Shown: positions 9,206 through 18,161, counted from the first letter of the stretch. The stretch is DNA of 64,000 nt from Hoeflea sp. 108 (GCF_000372965.1 NZ_KB890024.1:3536839-3600838), one strand, 5' to 3'. Program-made: numbers and translations. Notes: generated by a model not told the origin, from the sequence alone.

Positions 9206-11272
9206 ATGAACTGGTCGGCAACCTTCGAACCCCTGCTTTCCTGGCCGGTCATGGCCGCGATCCTGGTGCCTGTGCTGATCGCAGCACTTGCCGGGCTCTA
9301 TTTCCGCCAGCGCGGCGCCTGGCTGCGCCTCGCAGCGCTGGCCGCACTGGCGCTGGCGCTCGCCAACCCCGTCATCCTCGACGAGGAGCGCGAGCCGCTG
9401 AAAAGCGTGGTCGCCCTCATCGTCGATCGCAGCCAGAGCCAGGAGATCGGCGAGCGCACCGCCCAGACCGACCAGGCCGTCGAAGGCATGAAGGAACGGC
9501 TGGCGCGGTTCCGCCAGTTCGAGGTGCGGGTGGTCGAGGCCGGCCGCAGCGACGACCGCACCGAAACCCGCCTGTTCTCCGCGCTCGACGGCGCCTTCCA
9601 CGACGTGCCGCCGTCGCGCATCGGCGGCGCCCTGATGATTACCGACGGCCAGGTGCACGACGTGCCGGCAAAGCCTGCGCTGAATGCGCCGCTGCATGCG
9701 CTGGTGACCGGCCATCCCGACGAGCGCGACCGCCGCGTGCGTTTCGAAAAGGCGCCGCGCTTCGGCATCGTCGGCAAGCCGCTCGACATGACCTATCGCG
9801 TCATCGACACCAATGGCGCGGCGGGAGAAGCCGAAGTGCGGGTGTCGATCAATGGCGAGCAGGTATCGGTGCAGCGCGCCGTGATCGGCCGCGAGATGCC
9901 CCTGCAGATCACCATGCCGACCGCCGGGCGCAACATCGTCGAACTGGCCATCGATCCGGTCGAGGGCGAACTGACCGACACCAACAACCGCGCCATAGCC
10001 CTGGTCGACGGCATTCGCGAAAACCTGCGCGTGCTCTTGGTCTCGGGCGAACCGCATGCCGGCGAGCGTACCTGGCGCAACCTGCTGAAATCGGACGCCT
10101 CGGTCGACCTCGTGCATTTCACCATTCTGCGGCCGCCGGAAAAACAGGATGGCACGCCGATCAACGAACTGTCGCTGATTGCTTTTCCGACGCGCGAACT
10201 GTTCGTCGAGCGCATCCACGACTTCGACCTGATCATCTTCGACCGCTACCAGCACCGCGACGTGCTGCCGATCCTCTATTACGACTACATCGCCGAATAC
10301 GTGGAGAAAGGCGGCGCGCTGCTGATCGCCGCCGGCCCCGAATATGCCGGCGAGCAGTCGATCGCCAACACGCCGCTGATTTCCGCCCTGCCCGCAATGC
10401 CCAATGGCGACGTCATCGAAAAGGCCTTCTACCCGCGCCTGACCGACCTCGGAAAGCGCCACCCGGTGACGCGCGGGCTCGAGGGCGCGGCAAGCGAGCC
10501 GCCACGCTGGAGCCGCTGGTTCCGCCAGATCGGCATCGAGCAGCCGGAGGGCGAAGTGGTGATGAAGGGCGCCGACGACAAGCCGCTGCTGCTGCTCGAC
10601 CGTAAGGGCGAAGGCCGCGTCGGCATGTTCCTGTCCGACCAGGGCTGGCTCTGGGCGCGCGGCTATGAAGGCGGCGGCCCGCATGTCTCGCTCTATCGCC
10701 GCATCGCCCATTGGCTGATGAAGGAACCGGAGCTCGAGGAAGAGCGCCTGACCGCGGACGGTCGCGGCATGGTGCTCGACATCAGGCGCCAGACCATGCG
10801 CGACGAGGCCGGCTCGGCCCGCGTCATCACGCCGTCGGGCAAGACGCTCGACGTCAAGCTGAACCAGAGCGAGCCGGGCATCTTCACCGGCAGCGTGGAG
10901 ACCAGCGAGATCGGCCTCTACCAGATCGGCAATGGCGACCTGAAGGCGCTGGCCCATGTCGGGCCGGTCAACGCGCCCGAATTCGCCGACGTGGTCTCGA
11001 CCGAACAGGTGCTGCGCCCGGCAGCGCAGGCGACCGGCGGCGACGTGCGCCGCCTGGCATCGTCGGGCATCCTCGGCAACGGCATCTCGCTGCCGAATGT
11101 CGTGCCGGTGCGCGGTTCGGCCGAAGCCTCGGGCCGCGACTGGATCGGCTTCCGCACCACCGATGACAGCGTGCTGAAATCGGTGTCGCGCGTGCCTTTG
11201 TTCGGCGGCTTCCTCGGCCTCGGCCTGCTGCTGCTCGCCATGGGCGCCATGTGGTATCGCGAGGGACGGTAG
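9206..11272 (+). CDS. Membrane-anchored glutamine-amidotransferase-like/VWA-like protein of the MoxR operon
   Basis: 688 residues; starts one base after the previous stop. Two N-terminal helices (about 15-33 and 41-58) end in LANPVILDEEREPL, followed by VALIVDRSQSQEIGERT, a von Willebrand-like first strand with Asp and Ser. The middle includes LLVSGEPHAGERTWRNLLK and GGALLIAAGPEYAGE, like class I amidotransferase-type folds of this family but without a visible catalytic triad. One C-terminal helix (about 664-683). Last gene of the operon; an envelope function for the complex is inference. Confidence 0.75.
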   Translation: MNWSATFEPLLSWPVMAAILVPVLIAALAGLYFRQRGAWLRLAALAALALALANPVILDEEREPLKSVVALIVDRSQSQEIGERTAQTDQAVEGMKERLARFRQFEVRVVEAGRSDDRTETRLFSALDGAFHDVPPSRIGGALMITDGQVHDVPAKPALNAPLHALVTGHPDERDRRVRFEKAPRFGIVGKPLDMTYRVIDTNGAAGEAEVRVSINGEQVSVQRAVIGREMPLQITMPTAGRNIVELAIDPVEGELTDTNNRAIALVDGIRENLRVLLVSGEPHAGERTWRNLLKSDASVDLVHFTILRPPEKQDGTPINELSLIAFPTRELFVERIHDFDLIIFDRYQHRDVLPILYYDYIAEYVEKGGALLIAAGPEYAGEQSIANTPLISALPAMPNGDVIEKAFYPRLTDLGKRHPVTRGLEGAASEPPRWSRWFRQIGIEQPEGEVVMKGADDKPLLLLDRKGEGRVGMFLSDQGWLWARGYEGGGPHVSLYRRIAHWLMKEPELEEERLTADGRGMVLDIRRQTMRDEAGSARVITPSGKTLDVKLNQSEPGIFTGSVETSEIGLYQIGNGDLKALAHVGPVNAPEFADVVSTEQVLRPAAQATGGDVRRLASSGILGNGISLPNVVPVRGSAEASGRDWIGFRTTDDSVLKSVSRVPLFGGFLGLGLLLLAMGAMWYREGR

Positions 11273-11343
11273 GCAGTTTTGCCACCGTCACGGCAAGGCA
11301 ACTGTGTTCATGCCGCTCCCAACAGCCGAGCACCGAAGCCCCC

Positions 11344-11649
11344 TCACTCCTCCGGTTCGGTCGTGAACTGCAGCGGATAGCCTTTGGCCTTGCCGGCGTC
11401 GGTGGCACGGGTGGCTTTGGTCTCGGCGACGTCGCGGGTGAACACGGCGACCACGCAGACACCGCGCCGGTGGGCGGTGATCATGACGCGATGGGCCTGG
11501 TCGTCGCTCATGTGGAATTCGCCCTTGAGCACCGTGACGACGAATTCGCGCGGCGTATAATCGTCGTTGACGAGGATGACCTTGTGCAGCCTGGGCCGCT
11601 CGGTCTCAAGCTTGGGTTTGGTACGCGGGACGGTGATTGTCTCGGGCAT
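11344..11649 (-). CDS. clpS: ATP-dependent Clp protease adaptor ClpS (ClpS2-like)
   Basis: 101 residues. ClpS delivers N-degron substrates to ClpAP. Key binding-pocket motif VNDDYTPREFVV (27-38) and the helix VMITAHRRGVCVVAVFTRDVAETKA are both present, and the C-terminus YPLQFTTEPEE is complete. No clpA lies beside it. Many rhizobia have two ClpS proteins, and the short N-terminus with HRRGVCVV suggests the ClpS2 paralogue (from memory of the family, not tested). Confidence 0.9.
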   Translation of the reverse strand: MPETITVPRTKPKLETERPRLHKVILVNDDYTPREFVVTVLKGEFHMSDDQAHRVMITAHRRGVCVVAVFTRDVAETKATRATDAGKAKGYPLQFTTEPEE

Positions 11650-11836
11650 GGCAGTCGTGCCTCATGCGCTCGTCCTGATAGTATGGGGTCGTCGGACCGC
11701 CTGTGCAATGTCTGGAGGACTTGCCCGCCCATTGATCGCCGGGCCGCCCGGCCAAAAAAATGCAGGCGCGCGTGTCGTCCCGGCGCCCGGCGGTTCGTCC
11801 TTGGACTGAGGTTTCTGCAAACAGGAGGAGACAAAG

Positions 11837-12190
11837 ATGTCTTATGTCGACGGATTCGTGGTCGCAGTGCCCAAGGCAAACATCGAGGCCTACAAGACCC
11901 TGGCCGCCACGGCCGGCAAGGTCTGGAGGGAACATGGCGCGCTCGCTTATGTCGAATGCATCGGCGACGATGTTCCCCTTGGCGAACTGACCTCCTTCCC
12001 GCGCGCCGTGCAGGCCAGGGATGACGAGATCGTCGTTTTTTCCTGGGTCCGTTATCGCTCCCGCGAGGAACGCGACGAGGTCATGAAGAAAGTCATGGCC
12101 GATGACCGCATGAAGAGCGATCCCTCGACATGGCCGTTCGACGGCAAGCGCATGATCTTTGGCGGCTTCGTGCCGTTCCTCGACGTGTAG
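11837..12190 (+). CDS. DUF1428-family protein
   Basis: 117 residues beginning MSYVDGFVVAVPK, with WREHGALAYVECIGDDVP and KRMIFGGFVPFLDV at the end. This is the full-length ferredoxin-like fold family DUF1428 (YbaA-like). Ribosome site AGGAGGAG at 11823-11830. Apparently monocistronic. Members are stress-associated in some bacteria, but no reaction is known. Confidence 0.8.
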   Translation: MSYVDGFVVAVPKANIEAYKTLAATAGKVWREHGALAYVECIGDDVPLGELTSFPRAVQARDDEIVVFSWVRYRSREERDEVMKKVMADDRMKSDPSTWPFDGKRMIFGGFVPFLDV

Positions 12191-12214
12191 CCGCAAACGC
12201 CGCCCACTGGCGAT

Positions 12215-12228
12215 TTGACCAGGATCAA
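12215..12228. promoter_or_regulatory. Candidate FNR/FixK box
   Basis: The 14-bp dyad TTGAC-CAGG-ATCAA differs from the FNR/FixK consensus TTGAT-N4-ATCAA at one position. Its centre (12221.5) lies 41.5 bases before 12263. A TAGGTT -10-like hexamer sits at 12251-12256, just where a class II FNR-activated promoter would place it. The target would be the small gene at 12287. Confidence 0.5.
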
Positions 12229-12286
12229 ACCGGCGCCCTGCCGGGCGGGCTAGGTTTGCTTCGACACAACGCAAGGAGACCACGTC

Positions 12287-12526
12287 ATGTCGAACACGCC
12301 CCACACGCTCGGCGAAGAATTTCCCGGCAAGCTCGACGCCATCCACGCGCTGAAGGCCGACAACGCCGATTTCGCCCGTATCCTCGGAGAATACGACCAG
12401 GTCAACGACGAGATCCATCGCGCCGAGACCAAGATCGAGCCAGTGAGCGAGGAACACGAAACGTCGCTGCGCAAGCGACGGCTGGCGCTCAAGGATGCCA
12501 TCGCAGGCGCCCTCGCCGCGAACTGA
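12287..12526 (+). CDS. YdcH/DUF465-like small helical protein
   Basis: 79 residues, charged and helical, no membrane segment. The pattern (FPGKLDAIHALKADNADF, ARILGEYDQVNDEIHRAE, then LRKRRLALKDAI) is that of the DUF465/YdcH family, short two-helix coiled coils resembling SlyX. GCAAGGAG ribosome site just upstream of ATG 12287. The FNR/FixK-like box at 12215 suggests low-oxygen induction (inference). Confidence 0.7.
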   Translation: MSNTPHTLGEEFPGKLDAIHALKADNADFARILGEYDQVNDEIHRAETKIEPVSEEHETSLRKRRLALKDAIAGALAAN

Positions 12527-12693
12527 TCCCTGACGCTTGCGGGCGCGTCCATCCAGGGCGCGCCCGCGACATCGCCGGTTGACCGCAAAGCCGTTTGCAC
12601 CGATAAGACCTCAACCCGCATACAGTGCAAGACTGGCGTCCTGCCAGCTCAGGTCGCAGGCGGGGCGGCCGGCTTTGCTACGGATCTGCCCTG

Positions 12694-13653
12694 ATGCAGC
12701 GACTGTCGACCTACGACGTTCCGGCACGCGACCGCCTGTCCTATCTGCACGACTTCGTCGCCCGCCACGTCGCCGGACTGCGCTTCAAGCCGGCCGACAG
12801 CGACACCTTCGCCTTCGATCTCGCGGCCTATTTTCTCGACGAGCGGACCACAGTGGGCACCGCCTGCTATTCGGCTGTGCTCGGCCAGCGCCCCAAGGAC
12901 CTTCTGGCTGTCGACGGACGCCAGGACTATCTGATGACCATCCACACCGCCGACTATGAGGTGGCGATGGAGGGCAAGAGCCCGCTGGTCATCAAGGCCG
13001 GCGACATCACCCTGGTCAACGAAGGCGAGGCCATGGCCTTTGCCCTGCCGGCGACGCTGCTGAAGGTCGTGTCGCTCGACGAGGCGCGACTGGCAGCGAT
13101 CGCGCCGCGCGTGAGGATGCATGCCCTGCACCACATTCCCGCCGAAGCGGCGGGCGCAAGCCTCCTGACGGGTTATGCCGACCTGCTGCGGGCGGCCTCG
13201 CCGGAGACCGACACGGGACGCCGGCTGGCCGGCAGCCACCTCTACGATCTCGCCGCCCTGGTAATCCAGGGCGCCGGCGCAGACGCTGCCGAACAGGTGC
13301 GGCCGAGCCTCGGCGCGGCACGGCTCGAACTGGTGAAGACCGACATCCTGCGCCATCTGGCCGACCCGGAGTTCGGCGTCGCCGACGTCGCCAGGCGCCA
13401 CGGCGTCACGCCGCGCTACATCCAGCGCCTGTTCGGCCAGGAGGGACTGACCTTCTCCGAATTCCTGCGCGATGCCCGCCTCGACGCCGCCTACAACGCT
13501 CTCGGAAGCGCGGGATCACGAGCGGCAACGGTATCGGCCATCGCCTTCGACGCCGGTTTCGGCGACCTGTCCCATTTCAACCGCGTCTTCCGCCAGCGAT
13601 TTGGCGCCACGCCACGCGACATCAGAGCGGCCACCCTGCGCCGCTGCCAATAA
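12694..13653 (+). CDS. AraC-family transcriptional regulator
   Basis: 319 residues from ATG 12694. The first ~190 residues form a cupin-like sensor domain (AraC_binding_2/FeaR type). The C-terminal ~100 residues carry the double helix-turn-helix, with FGVADVARRHGVTPRYIQRLF and AIAFDAGFGDLSHFNRVFRQRFGATPRD. The ligand is unknown. No obvious target operon is adjacent, since both neighbours have their own signals. Confidence 0.85.
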   Translation: MQRLSTYDVPARDRLSYLHDFVARHVAGLRFKPADSDTFAFDLAAYFLDERTTVGTACYSAVLGQRPKDLLAVDGRQDYLMTIHTADYEVAMEGKSPLVIKAGDITLVNEGEAMAFALPATLLKVVSLDEARLAAIAPRVRMHALHHIPAEAAGASLLTGYADLLRAASPETDTGRRLAGSHLYDLAALVIQGAGADAAEQVRPSLGAARLELVKTDILRHLADPEFGVADVARRHGVTPRYIQRLFGQEGLTFSEFLRDARLDAAYNALGSAGSRAATVSAIAFDAGFGDLSHFNRVFRQRFGATPRDIRAATLRRCQ

Positions 13654-13818
13654 GACTGCGCTCCTGCCGACAAAAAAATCGACAGGGAGTTCGCTCCAGG
13701 CCGCATCTGTTCGTCCCAAGCCAAGACCGTCGGCCAGCCGCGTCGTAAACCGGCGCCACGGTTGACCGACGTTTTCGTTGGCGGGGGCTCTCGTCCAGGA
13801 CTTGTTCGGATCGACCAT

Positions 13819-13859
13819 AGCGGACCGCCGAGGGGGCAGCCTGGGCGGTCCGCTTTTTT
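13819..13859 (+). terminator. Strong intrinsic terminator before a lipoprotein gene
   Basis: Perfect 11-bp stem, AGCGGACCGCC (13819-13829) with GGCGGTCCGCT (13844-13854), and six T residues from 13854. It lies 45 bases upstream of the lipoprotein start and about 165 bases after the araC stop. It either ends the araC transcript, ends a small RNA encoded in 13654-13860, or attenuates the next gene. Confidence 0.85.
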
Positions 13860-13903
13860 CCGGCATGGCGCCGGTTCATCTCCATGAAAATCGAGAGAGA
13901 TGC

Positions 13904-14248
13904 ATGAAACGGGCAATCCTATTGATCATGTGCGGCGCATTGGCCGCATGCAGCCAGACCGCGGGCACATCGGGCGGACCGGCAACGACGTCGGCGACCG
14001 CCAAGCCGGCCACCAAGGCTCAGCCGAAGAAGGCCCAGACCGTGGCCCAGCGCTGCGAGGACGCGATGCGCAAGCAGAACAATGCGGCGATGCTGGGCAC
14101 CGCATTGTCGGTGGTCGGCGGCTTCGGCGGATTTGGCGGACGTGGCGGCGCGGTCGCGGCGCAGGCGGTCTCCGTCGGCGGCTCGCTGGTGCAGGCCAAG
14201 GCGCAGGGCGACGCCGACAAGGCACTGGAAACGGAGTGCATGGGATGA
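13904..14248 (+). CDS. Small lipoprotein with glycine-rich segment
   Basis: 114 residues from ATG 13904. N-terminal lipoprotein signal MKRAILLIMCGALAACSQ with lipobox LAAC (Cys at 18). A low-complexity Ala/Thr/Lys linker follows, then a conserved-looking RCEDAMRKQNNAAMLG, then a Gly-rich stretch (VVGGFGGFGGRGG) like glycine-zipper outer-membrane lipoproteins. Four-base overlap with the next gene (ATGA at 14245-14248) implies co-translation. Function unknown. Confidence 0.65.
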   Translation: MKRAILLIMCGALAACSQTAGTSGGPATTSATAKPATKAQPKKAQTVAQRCEDAMRKQNNAAMLGTALSVVGGFGGFGGRGGAVAAQAVSVGGSLVQAKAQGDADKALETECMG

Positions 14249-14757
14249 TGCCGGCAATTTCGCGCTGTCTGGCGGCGGGTCTGCTGGCGGCAAGCCTGGC
14301 GCTCGGCACCTTCGTTGCGCCGGCCAATGCGCTGACCGACGACGAGGCCGGCGAAGTGACCCGGCTGATGAACGAACTCTACCCGACGGGCGGCAGCTTC
14401 GCCTATGACGAAGAAGAGGCCGACGCCTGGTTCGATCAGGACCAGGAAAACGACCGCATCATCGAGAAGGCCGGTTTCGACCGCGACAGCTGGCGTCGGG
14501 CGCTTGGCGAGACGTTCCGCGGCTATCTCGCGCTGATGCCCGAGGACGCCTTCACCGGCCGCTTCAAGCAGATCAACGACAGGCTGAAGGCCGACACGAC
14601 GCTGACCGCGGAGCAGAAGCAGGAAATGCAGGCCATGGTCGACGAGCAGTGGGCCGAGATCACCAGGCTGCGCGAGGAAGGCAAGGCATTTGCCGACACG
14701 GTGCGGCCGCATGCCGACCTGCTGCATGTGGTGATGGGCGAGAACGTCAATCACTGA
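14245..14757 (+). CDS. Secreted hypothetical protein
   Basis: 170 residues. Signal peptide at about 1-30 (hydrophobic core, cleavage near ANALT). The mature domain is acidic and helical, with YPTGGSFAYDEEEADAWFDQD and FRGYLALMPEDAFTGRF. I do not recognise the family. Tandem start ATGATG at 14245/14248 overlaps the stop of the lipoprotein gene, so the two envelope proteins are probably made together. Confidence 0.6.
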   Translation: MMPAISRCLAAGLLAASLALGTFVAPANALTDDEAGEVTRLMNELYPTGGSFAYDEEEADAWFDQDQENDRIIEKAGFDRDSWRRALGETFRGYLALMPEDAFTGRFKQINDRLKADTTLTAEQKQEMQAMVDEQWAEITRLREEGKAFADTVRPHADLLHVVMGENVNH

Positions 14758-14812
14758 ACGTGCAACTGGCGGACGCCGCGTTCAGTGACAGGGGGCTGGG
14801 GCGACTGGAGCC

Positions 14813-15847
14813 TCAGCCCTCTTTCGTTTTGGCGGGTGCATTGCGCACCGAGGCGATCACCTCCGCGAGCAGGCCGTGGAGCTGGTCGCGATAGCCCGAC
14901 TGCGCCGAGGGATTGCCGTCGTCGGAGGTCATGGCGACGGTCAGCCCCAGCGACGGCACGATATAGAGCATCTGGCCGCCAAAGCCCCAGGCATAACGCA
15001 CGTCCTCGCCGCCGATCCGGCGCAGGAACCAGCCATAGCCATAGCCGTCGCCAGAGAAGACCGAGTTGGTGCGCGGCACCCAGGACGCCTCGATCCATTC
15101 AGGCGAGACGATGCGCTCGCCCTCCGGCGTGACACCGCCATTGCGGTAAAGCTCGCCGAAGGCCAGCAGCGAACGGGTGCTCATCGCCATCTGGTTGCCG
15201 CCGAGATAGATGCCCTGCGGATCGCGATCCCAGCCACCGATGCGGAAATCCTTGACCGGCGCCAGCCAGTCGCGGGCAAGGTCGAGCGTCGAGCGCCCCG
15301 TCTTTCGGGTGAGGATCGCCGAAAGCAGGTGCGATGAGCCGGTCGAATAGAGCATGCCGCCGCCGGGGTCGTCGACGAAGGGCTGGGCCAGCACGAAGCG
15401 GACCCAGTTGCGGCTGGCGACCCAGCGGCCATAGTTCGGACCCGACGTGCGGTCGAGCCCTGATTGCATCGACAAGAGGTTTCCGACGGTGATCCGGTCG
15501 AGACGCGGGTCGCGCTCGGCGGGGAAGTCGCGGCCGAGGATCGGAGCGATCCGCTCGTCGACACCCGTCAGCACCTTGCGGTCGATGGCGATGCCGACCA
15601 GAAGCGAGATGACCGACTTCGACGCCGACTTGATGTTGGTGGACGTGTCGGGCGAGTTGCCGCGATAGCCGCGCTCGGCGAGCACCTTGCCGCCGCGTGC
15701 GACGATCACGGCCTTGAGGTTTTCCAGCCTGGCAGCGTCGTCAAGCAATGTCGCCAACGGCACGGGCGGCGCGGCATCCTGCTGCGCCAGCGCCTGCGAT
15801 GCAAAGGGAGCCAATCCGGCCAGGACAAGGAACGCGCGGCGCTTCAT
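14813..15847 (-). CDS. Serine hydrolase of the class C beta-lactamase family
   Basis: 344 residues from ATG 15847; a longer open frame upstream lacks a plausible start. Twin-arginine-like signal peptide KRRAFLVLAGLAPFASQALA. Catalytic SxxK is S74-A-S-K77, with the second motif in LYSTGSSH and a C-terminal WGFGGQ in the position of the KTG box. This fits DD-peptidase/esterase-type penicillin-binding-like enzymes in the periplasm rather than a true beta-lactamase. Confidence 0.82.
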   Translation of the reverse strand: MKRRAFLVLAGLAPFASQALAQQDAAPPVPLATLLDDAARLENLKAVIVARGGKVLAERGYRGNSPDTSTNIKSASKSVISLLVGIAIDRKVLTGVDERIAPILGRDFPAERDPRLDRITVGNLLSMQSGLDRTSGPNYGRWVASRNWVRFVLAQPFVDDPGGGMLYSTGSSHLLSAILTRKTGRSTLDLARDWLAPVKDFRIGGWDRDPQGIYLGGNQMAMSTRSLLAFGELYRNGGVTPEGERIVSPEWIEASWVPRTNSVFSGDGYGYGWFLRRIGGEDVRYAWGFGGQMLYIVPSLGLTVAMTSDDGNPSAQSGYRDQLHGLLAEVIASVRNAPAKTKEG

Positions 15848-15915
15848 GACGCCAGCCCTACCCCGGCACAGTCTCCAAGTCATTCGGATCGCAGCGGATT
15901 CACGCCGAATTGACC

Positions 15916-15940
15916 GCCGGCCGCTCACCGGGCGGCCGGC
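15916..15940 (-). terminator. GC-rich hairpin downstream of choV
   Basis: Nine-bp arms GCCGGCCGC (15916-15924) and GCGGCCGGC (15932-15940) lie just after the choV stop. There is no T-run, so it may be a Rho-assisted end or an mRNA stabiliser rather than a true intrinsic terminator. Confidence 0.4.
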
Positions 15941-15955
15941 CAGGATTTGGCAAGC

Positions 15956-17140
15956 CTAGCGCCTGAGCACGGCGCTCAGGACGTCGCGCACGCCGATGGC
16001 GCCGACGAAGCGCGACTGGTCGTCGAACAGCGCCACGGGCGACGTCTGCGAGCGGTGCATGGCGAGCATGACCAGCTTGAGCGAGGTGCCGGGCTTGGCC
16101 CAGAACACCTGCGCCGCATCCTCCGGCACGCGCTCGATCTCGTCGACCGAAACCCAGACGGCCGGCTGGCCGTTGCGTTCGGCCGCAGTCACCAGCCCCT
16201 GGCCGTCGATCTTGAAGCGCGTGGTCTTGCGCCGGTCGAGCCAGAGCCAGCCATCCTCGCCTGCCGTCTCCAGGTCGCGGCGGTCGCGCATGACGTTCCA
16301 TGCCGTCAGCACCGACAGCGGGTTCACATTGGCGATGAAGTCGCGGACATAGTCGTTGGCCGGCCGGAGCACGATATCCTCGGGCGCGCCCGACTGGACG
16401 ATGCGTCCGCCTTCCATGATGGTGATGGTGTTGCCGATCTTGAGCGCTTCCTCGAGATCGTGGCTGACGAAGATAATCGTCTTCTTCAGCGTCTTCTGCA
16501 GTTGCAGCAGCTCGTCCTGCAGCTTGGTGCGGATAAGCGGATCGAGCGCCGAGAACGGCTCGTCCATCAGAAGGATTGGCGCTTCGGTGGCGAAGGCACG
16601 GGCAAGGCCGACGCGCTGCTGCATGCCGCCCGAAAGCTCATGGGCGTATTTCTTCGCCCATGGCGTCAGGTTGACGAGGTCGAGCTGCTTGCCGACCTTC
16701 TGCTTGCGCTCGGCTTCCGGCATGCCCGCAAGTTCGAGGCCGAGGCCGACATTTTCCTCGACCGTGCGCCAGGGCAAAAGGCCGAACTGCTGGAACACCA
16801 TGGCGACCTGATGCTGGCGCAGGCGGCGAAGGGTCGGCTCGTCGCACGAGACGACGTCCACCATCCTGTCGCCGTCCTTGACCATGACGGAGCCGCGCGA
16901 GACGATGTTGAGGCGGTTGACGGCGCGCAGCAGCGTCGACTTGCCCGAACCGGACAGGCCCATCAGGACGGAAATCTCGCCCTCGTTGACGGTGAGGTTG
17001 GCGCCCGCGCAGCCCAGCACATTGCCGGTCTTTTCCAGGATCTCGGCGCGCGTTGCGCCCTTGTCGAGCATGGCGAGCGAGGCTGAACTGTCCGCACCGA
17101 AGACGATGTCGACATTCTTGAAATCAACGGCAACGTTCAT
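15956..17140 (-). CDS. choV: Choline ABC transporter ATP-binding protein
   Basis: 394 residues. ATPase of the OpuA/ProU family. Walker A GLSGSGKST (61-69), signature LSGGMQQ (169-175), Walker B ILLMDEP (189-195) and H-loop IIFVSHDLEEA. The C-terminal ~120 residues form a CBS-like regulatory region. A long N-terminal insertion before Walker A (LDKGATRAEILEKTG) is typical of the ChoV/ProV branch. ATG 17140 overlaps the choW stop by four bases. With ChoX encoded upstream, choline (or betaine) import is the likely role. Confidence 0.88.
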   Translation of the reverse strand: MNVAVDFKNVDIVFGADSSASLAMLDKGATRAEILEKTGNVLGCAGANLTVNEGEISVLMGLSGSGKSTLLRAVNRLNIVSRGSVMVKDGDRMVDVVSCDEPTLRRLRQHQVAMVFQQFGLLPWRTVEENVGLGLELAGMPEAERKQKVGKQLDLVNLTPWAKKYAHELSGGMQQRVGLARAFATEAPILLMDEPFSALDPLIRTKLQDELLQLQKTLKKTIIFVSHDLEEALKIGNTITIMEGGRIVQSGAPEDIVLRPANDYVRDFIANVNPLSVLTAWNVMRDRRDLETAGEDGWLWLDRRKTTRFKIDGQGLVTAAERNGQPAVWVSVDEIERVPEDAAQVFWAKPGTSLKLVMLAMHRSQTSPVALFDDQSRFVGAIGVRDVLSAVLRR

Positions 17141-17991
17141 TTCTTGCCTCCCACGCCGATGCGCGTCATGCGGTCGAGGACGATGGCGAGCACCACGATG
17201 GCAAGGCCCGCTTCAAGCCCGAGGTCGATCTTGCGCGAACCGAGCGCACGGTTGATTTCGGTGCCGAGGCCGCCGGCGCCGATGAGCGCGGCGAACACCA
17301 CCATCGACAGCGACAGCATGATGCACTGGGTAAGGCCCGCCATGATGGTCGGCAGGGCCGCCGGCAGCTCGACCTTCCACAGGAGCTGGCGCTTCGTCGC
17401 ACCGAAGGCCTGACCGGCCTCGATGATCGACGTCGGCACCGAGACGACGCCGAGATGAGTGAGCCGCACAGCGGTCGGGATGACGAAGATGATGGTGACG
17501 ATCAGGCCAGGAGCATTGCCGAGGCCGAAGAGCGTGAGTACCGGGATGAGGTAGACGAAGGTCGGCAGCGTCTGCATCAGGTCGAGAACCGGCAGCATGA
17601 AGCGGTAGACCTTGGGCTTGTGCGCCGCCCAGATGCCGAGCGGCACGCCGATCGCCATCGAGGCGGCGGCAGCGGCGACGACCAGCACCAGCGTTTCGAC
17701 CGTCTGCTTCCACAGGCCCTGGTTGATGATGAACAGAAGCCCGAGCGCCACGCCGACGGCAAGCGCCCTCGAGCGCTGCAGATACCAGGCAAGCAGTGCG
17801 ATGGCCGCCACGACCAGCACCGGCGGCACGAACAGCAGCCCGTCGACCAGCCCGTTGAGGACGAAGTTGAGACCGCCGGAGAAGCCCCGGAAGATGGCGT
17901 TGAAATTGTCGGTGAGGAAGGTGAAGAACGCCTTGCCCCAGGCTCCGATCGGAATCTTGTAGGCGGCCAGCAAGCTTGATACCGGATCCAT
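17137..17991 (-). CDS. choW: Choline ABC transporter permease
   Basis: 284 residues from ATG 17991, with AGGGGAC just upstream. Six or seven membrane helices. The BPD_transp_1 coupling region reads EAGQAFGATKRQLLWKVELPAALPTIMAG, the EAA loop of ProW-type permeases. Sits between choX and choV; its stop overlaps the choV start (ATGA). Confidence 0.88.
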   Translation of the reverse strand: MDPVSSLLAAYKIPIGAWGKAFFTFLTDNFNAIFRGFSGGLNFVLNGLVDGLLFVPPVLVVAAIALLAWYLQRSRALAVGVALGLLFIINQGLWKQTVETLVLVVAAAAASMAIGVPLGIWAAHKPKVYRFMLPVLDLMQTLPTFVYLIPVLTLFGLGNAPGLIVTIIFVIPTAVRLTHLGVVSVPTSIIEAGQAFGATKRQLLWKVELPAALPTIMAGLTQCIMLSLSMVVFAALIGAGGLGTEINRALGSRKIDLGLEAGLAIVVLAIVLDRMTRIGVGGKK

Positions 17992-18105
17992 ATGTCCCCT
18001 CTCTGTCGCTTCCTCCGACACAGGCAGAGGCCGGCGCCGTTCCCTGGCGCACATGGCCCGAAAATCGGAAAGGATCTTCGGAAGACACGGTGCGCAGATT
18101 CAAAT

Positions 18106-18153
18106 GCCTGGAGCGTCCTCGGTGCGTCCGTTCGGACGCAGCTCGCTCCAGGC
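18106..18153. repeat. Intergenic palindrome between choX and choW
   Basis: Nested inverted repeat: outer arms GCCTGGAGCG (18106-18115) and CGCTCCAGGC (18144-18153), inner arms TGCGTCCG (18123-18130) and CGGACGCA (18133-18140). It resembles the GC-rich palindromes scattered between genes in rhizobial genomes. No further copy was recognised in this window. Confidence 0.6.
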
Positions 18154-18161
18154 CTGATATG

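Noticed and set aside
9125..10957. 610-codon minus-strand open frame opposite the last MoxR-operon gene
   Set aside because: Covers a coupled operon gene on the other strand; no recognisable domain or ribosome site.
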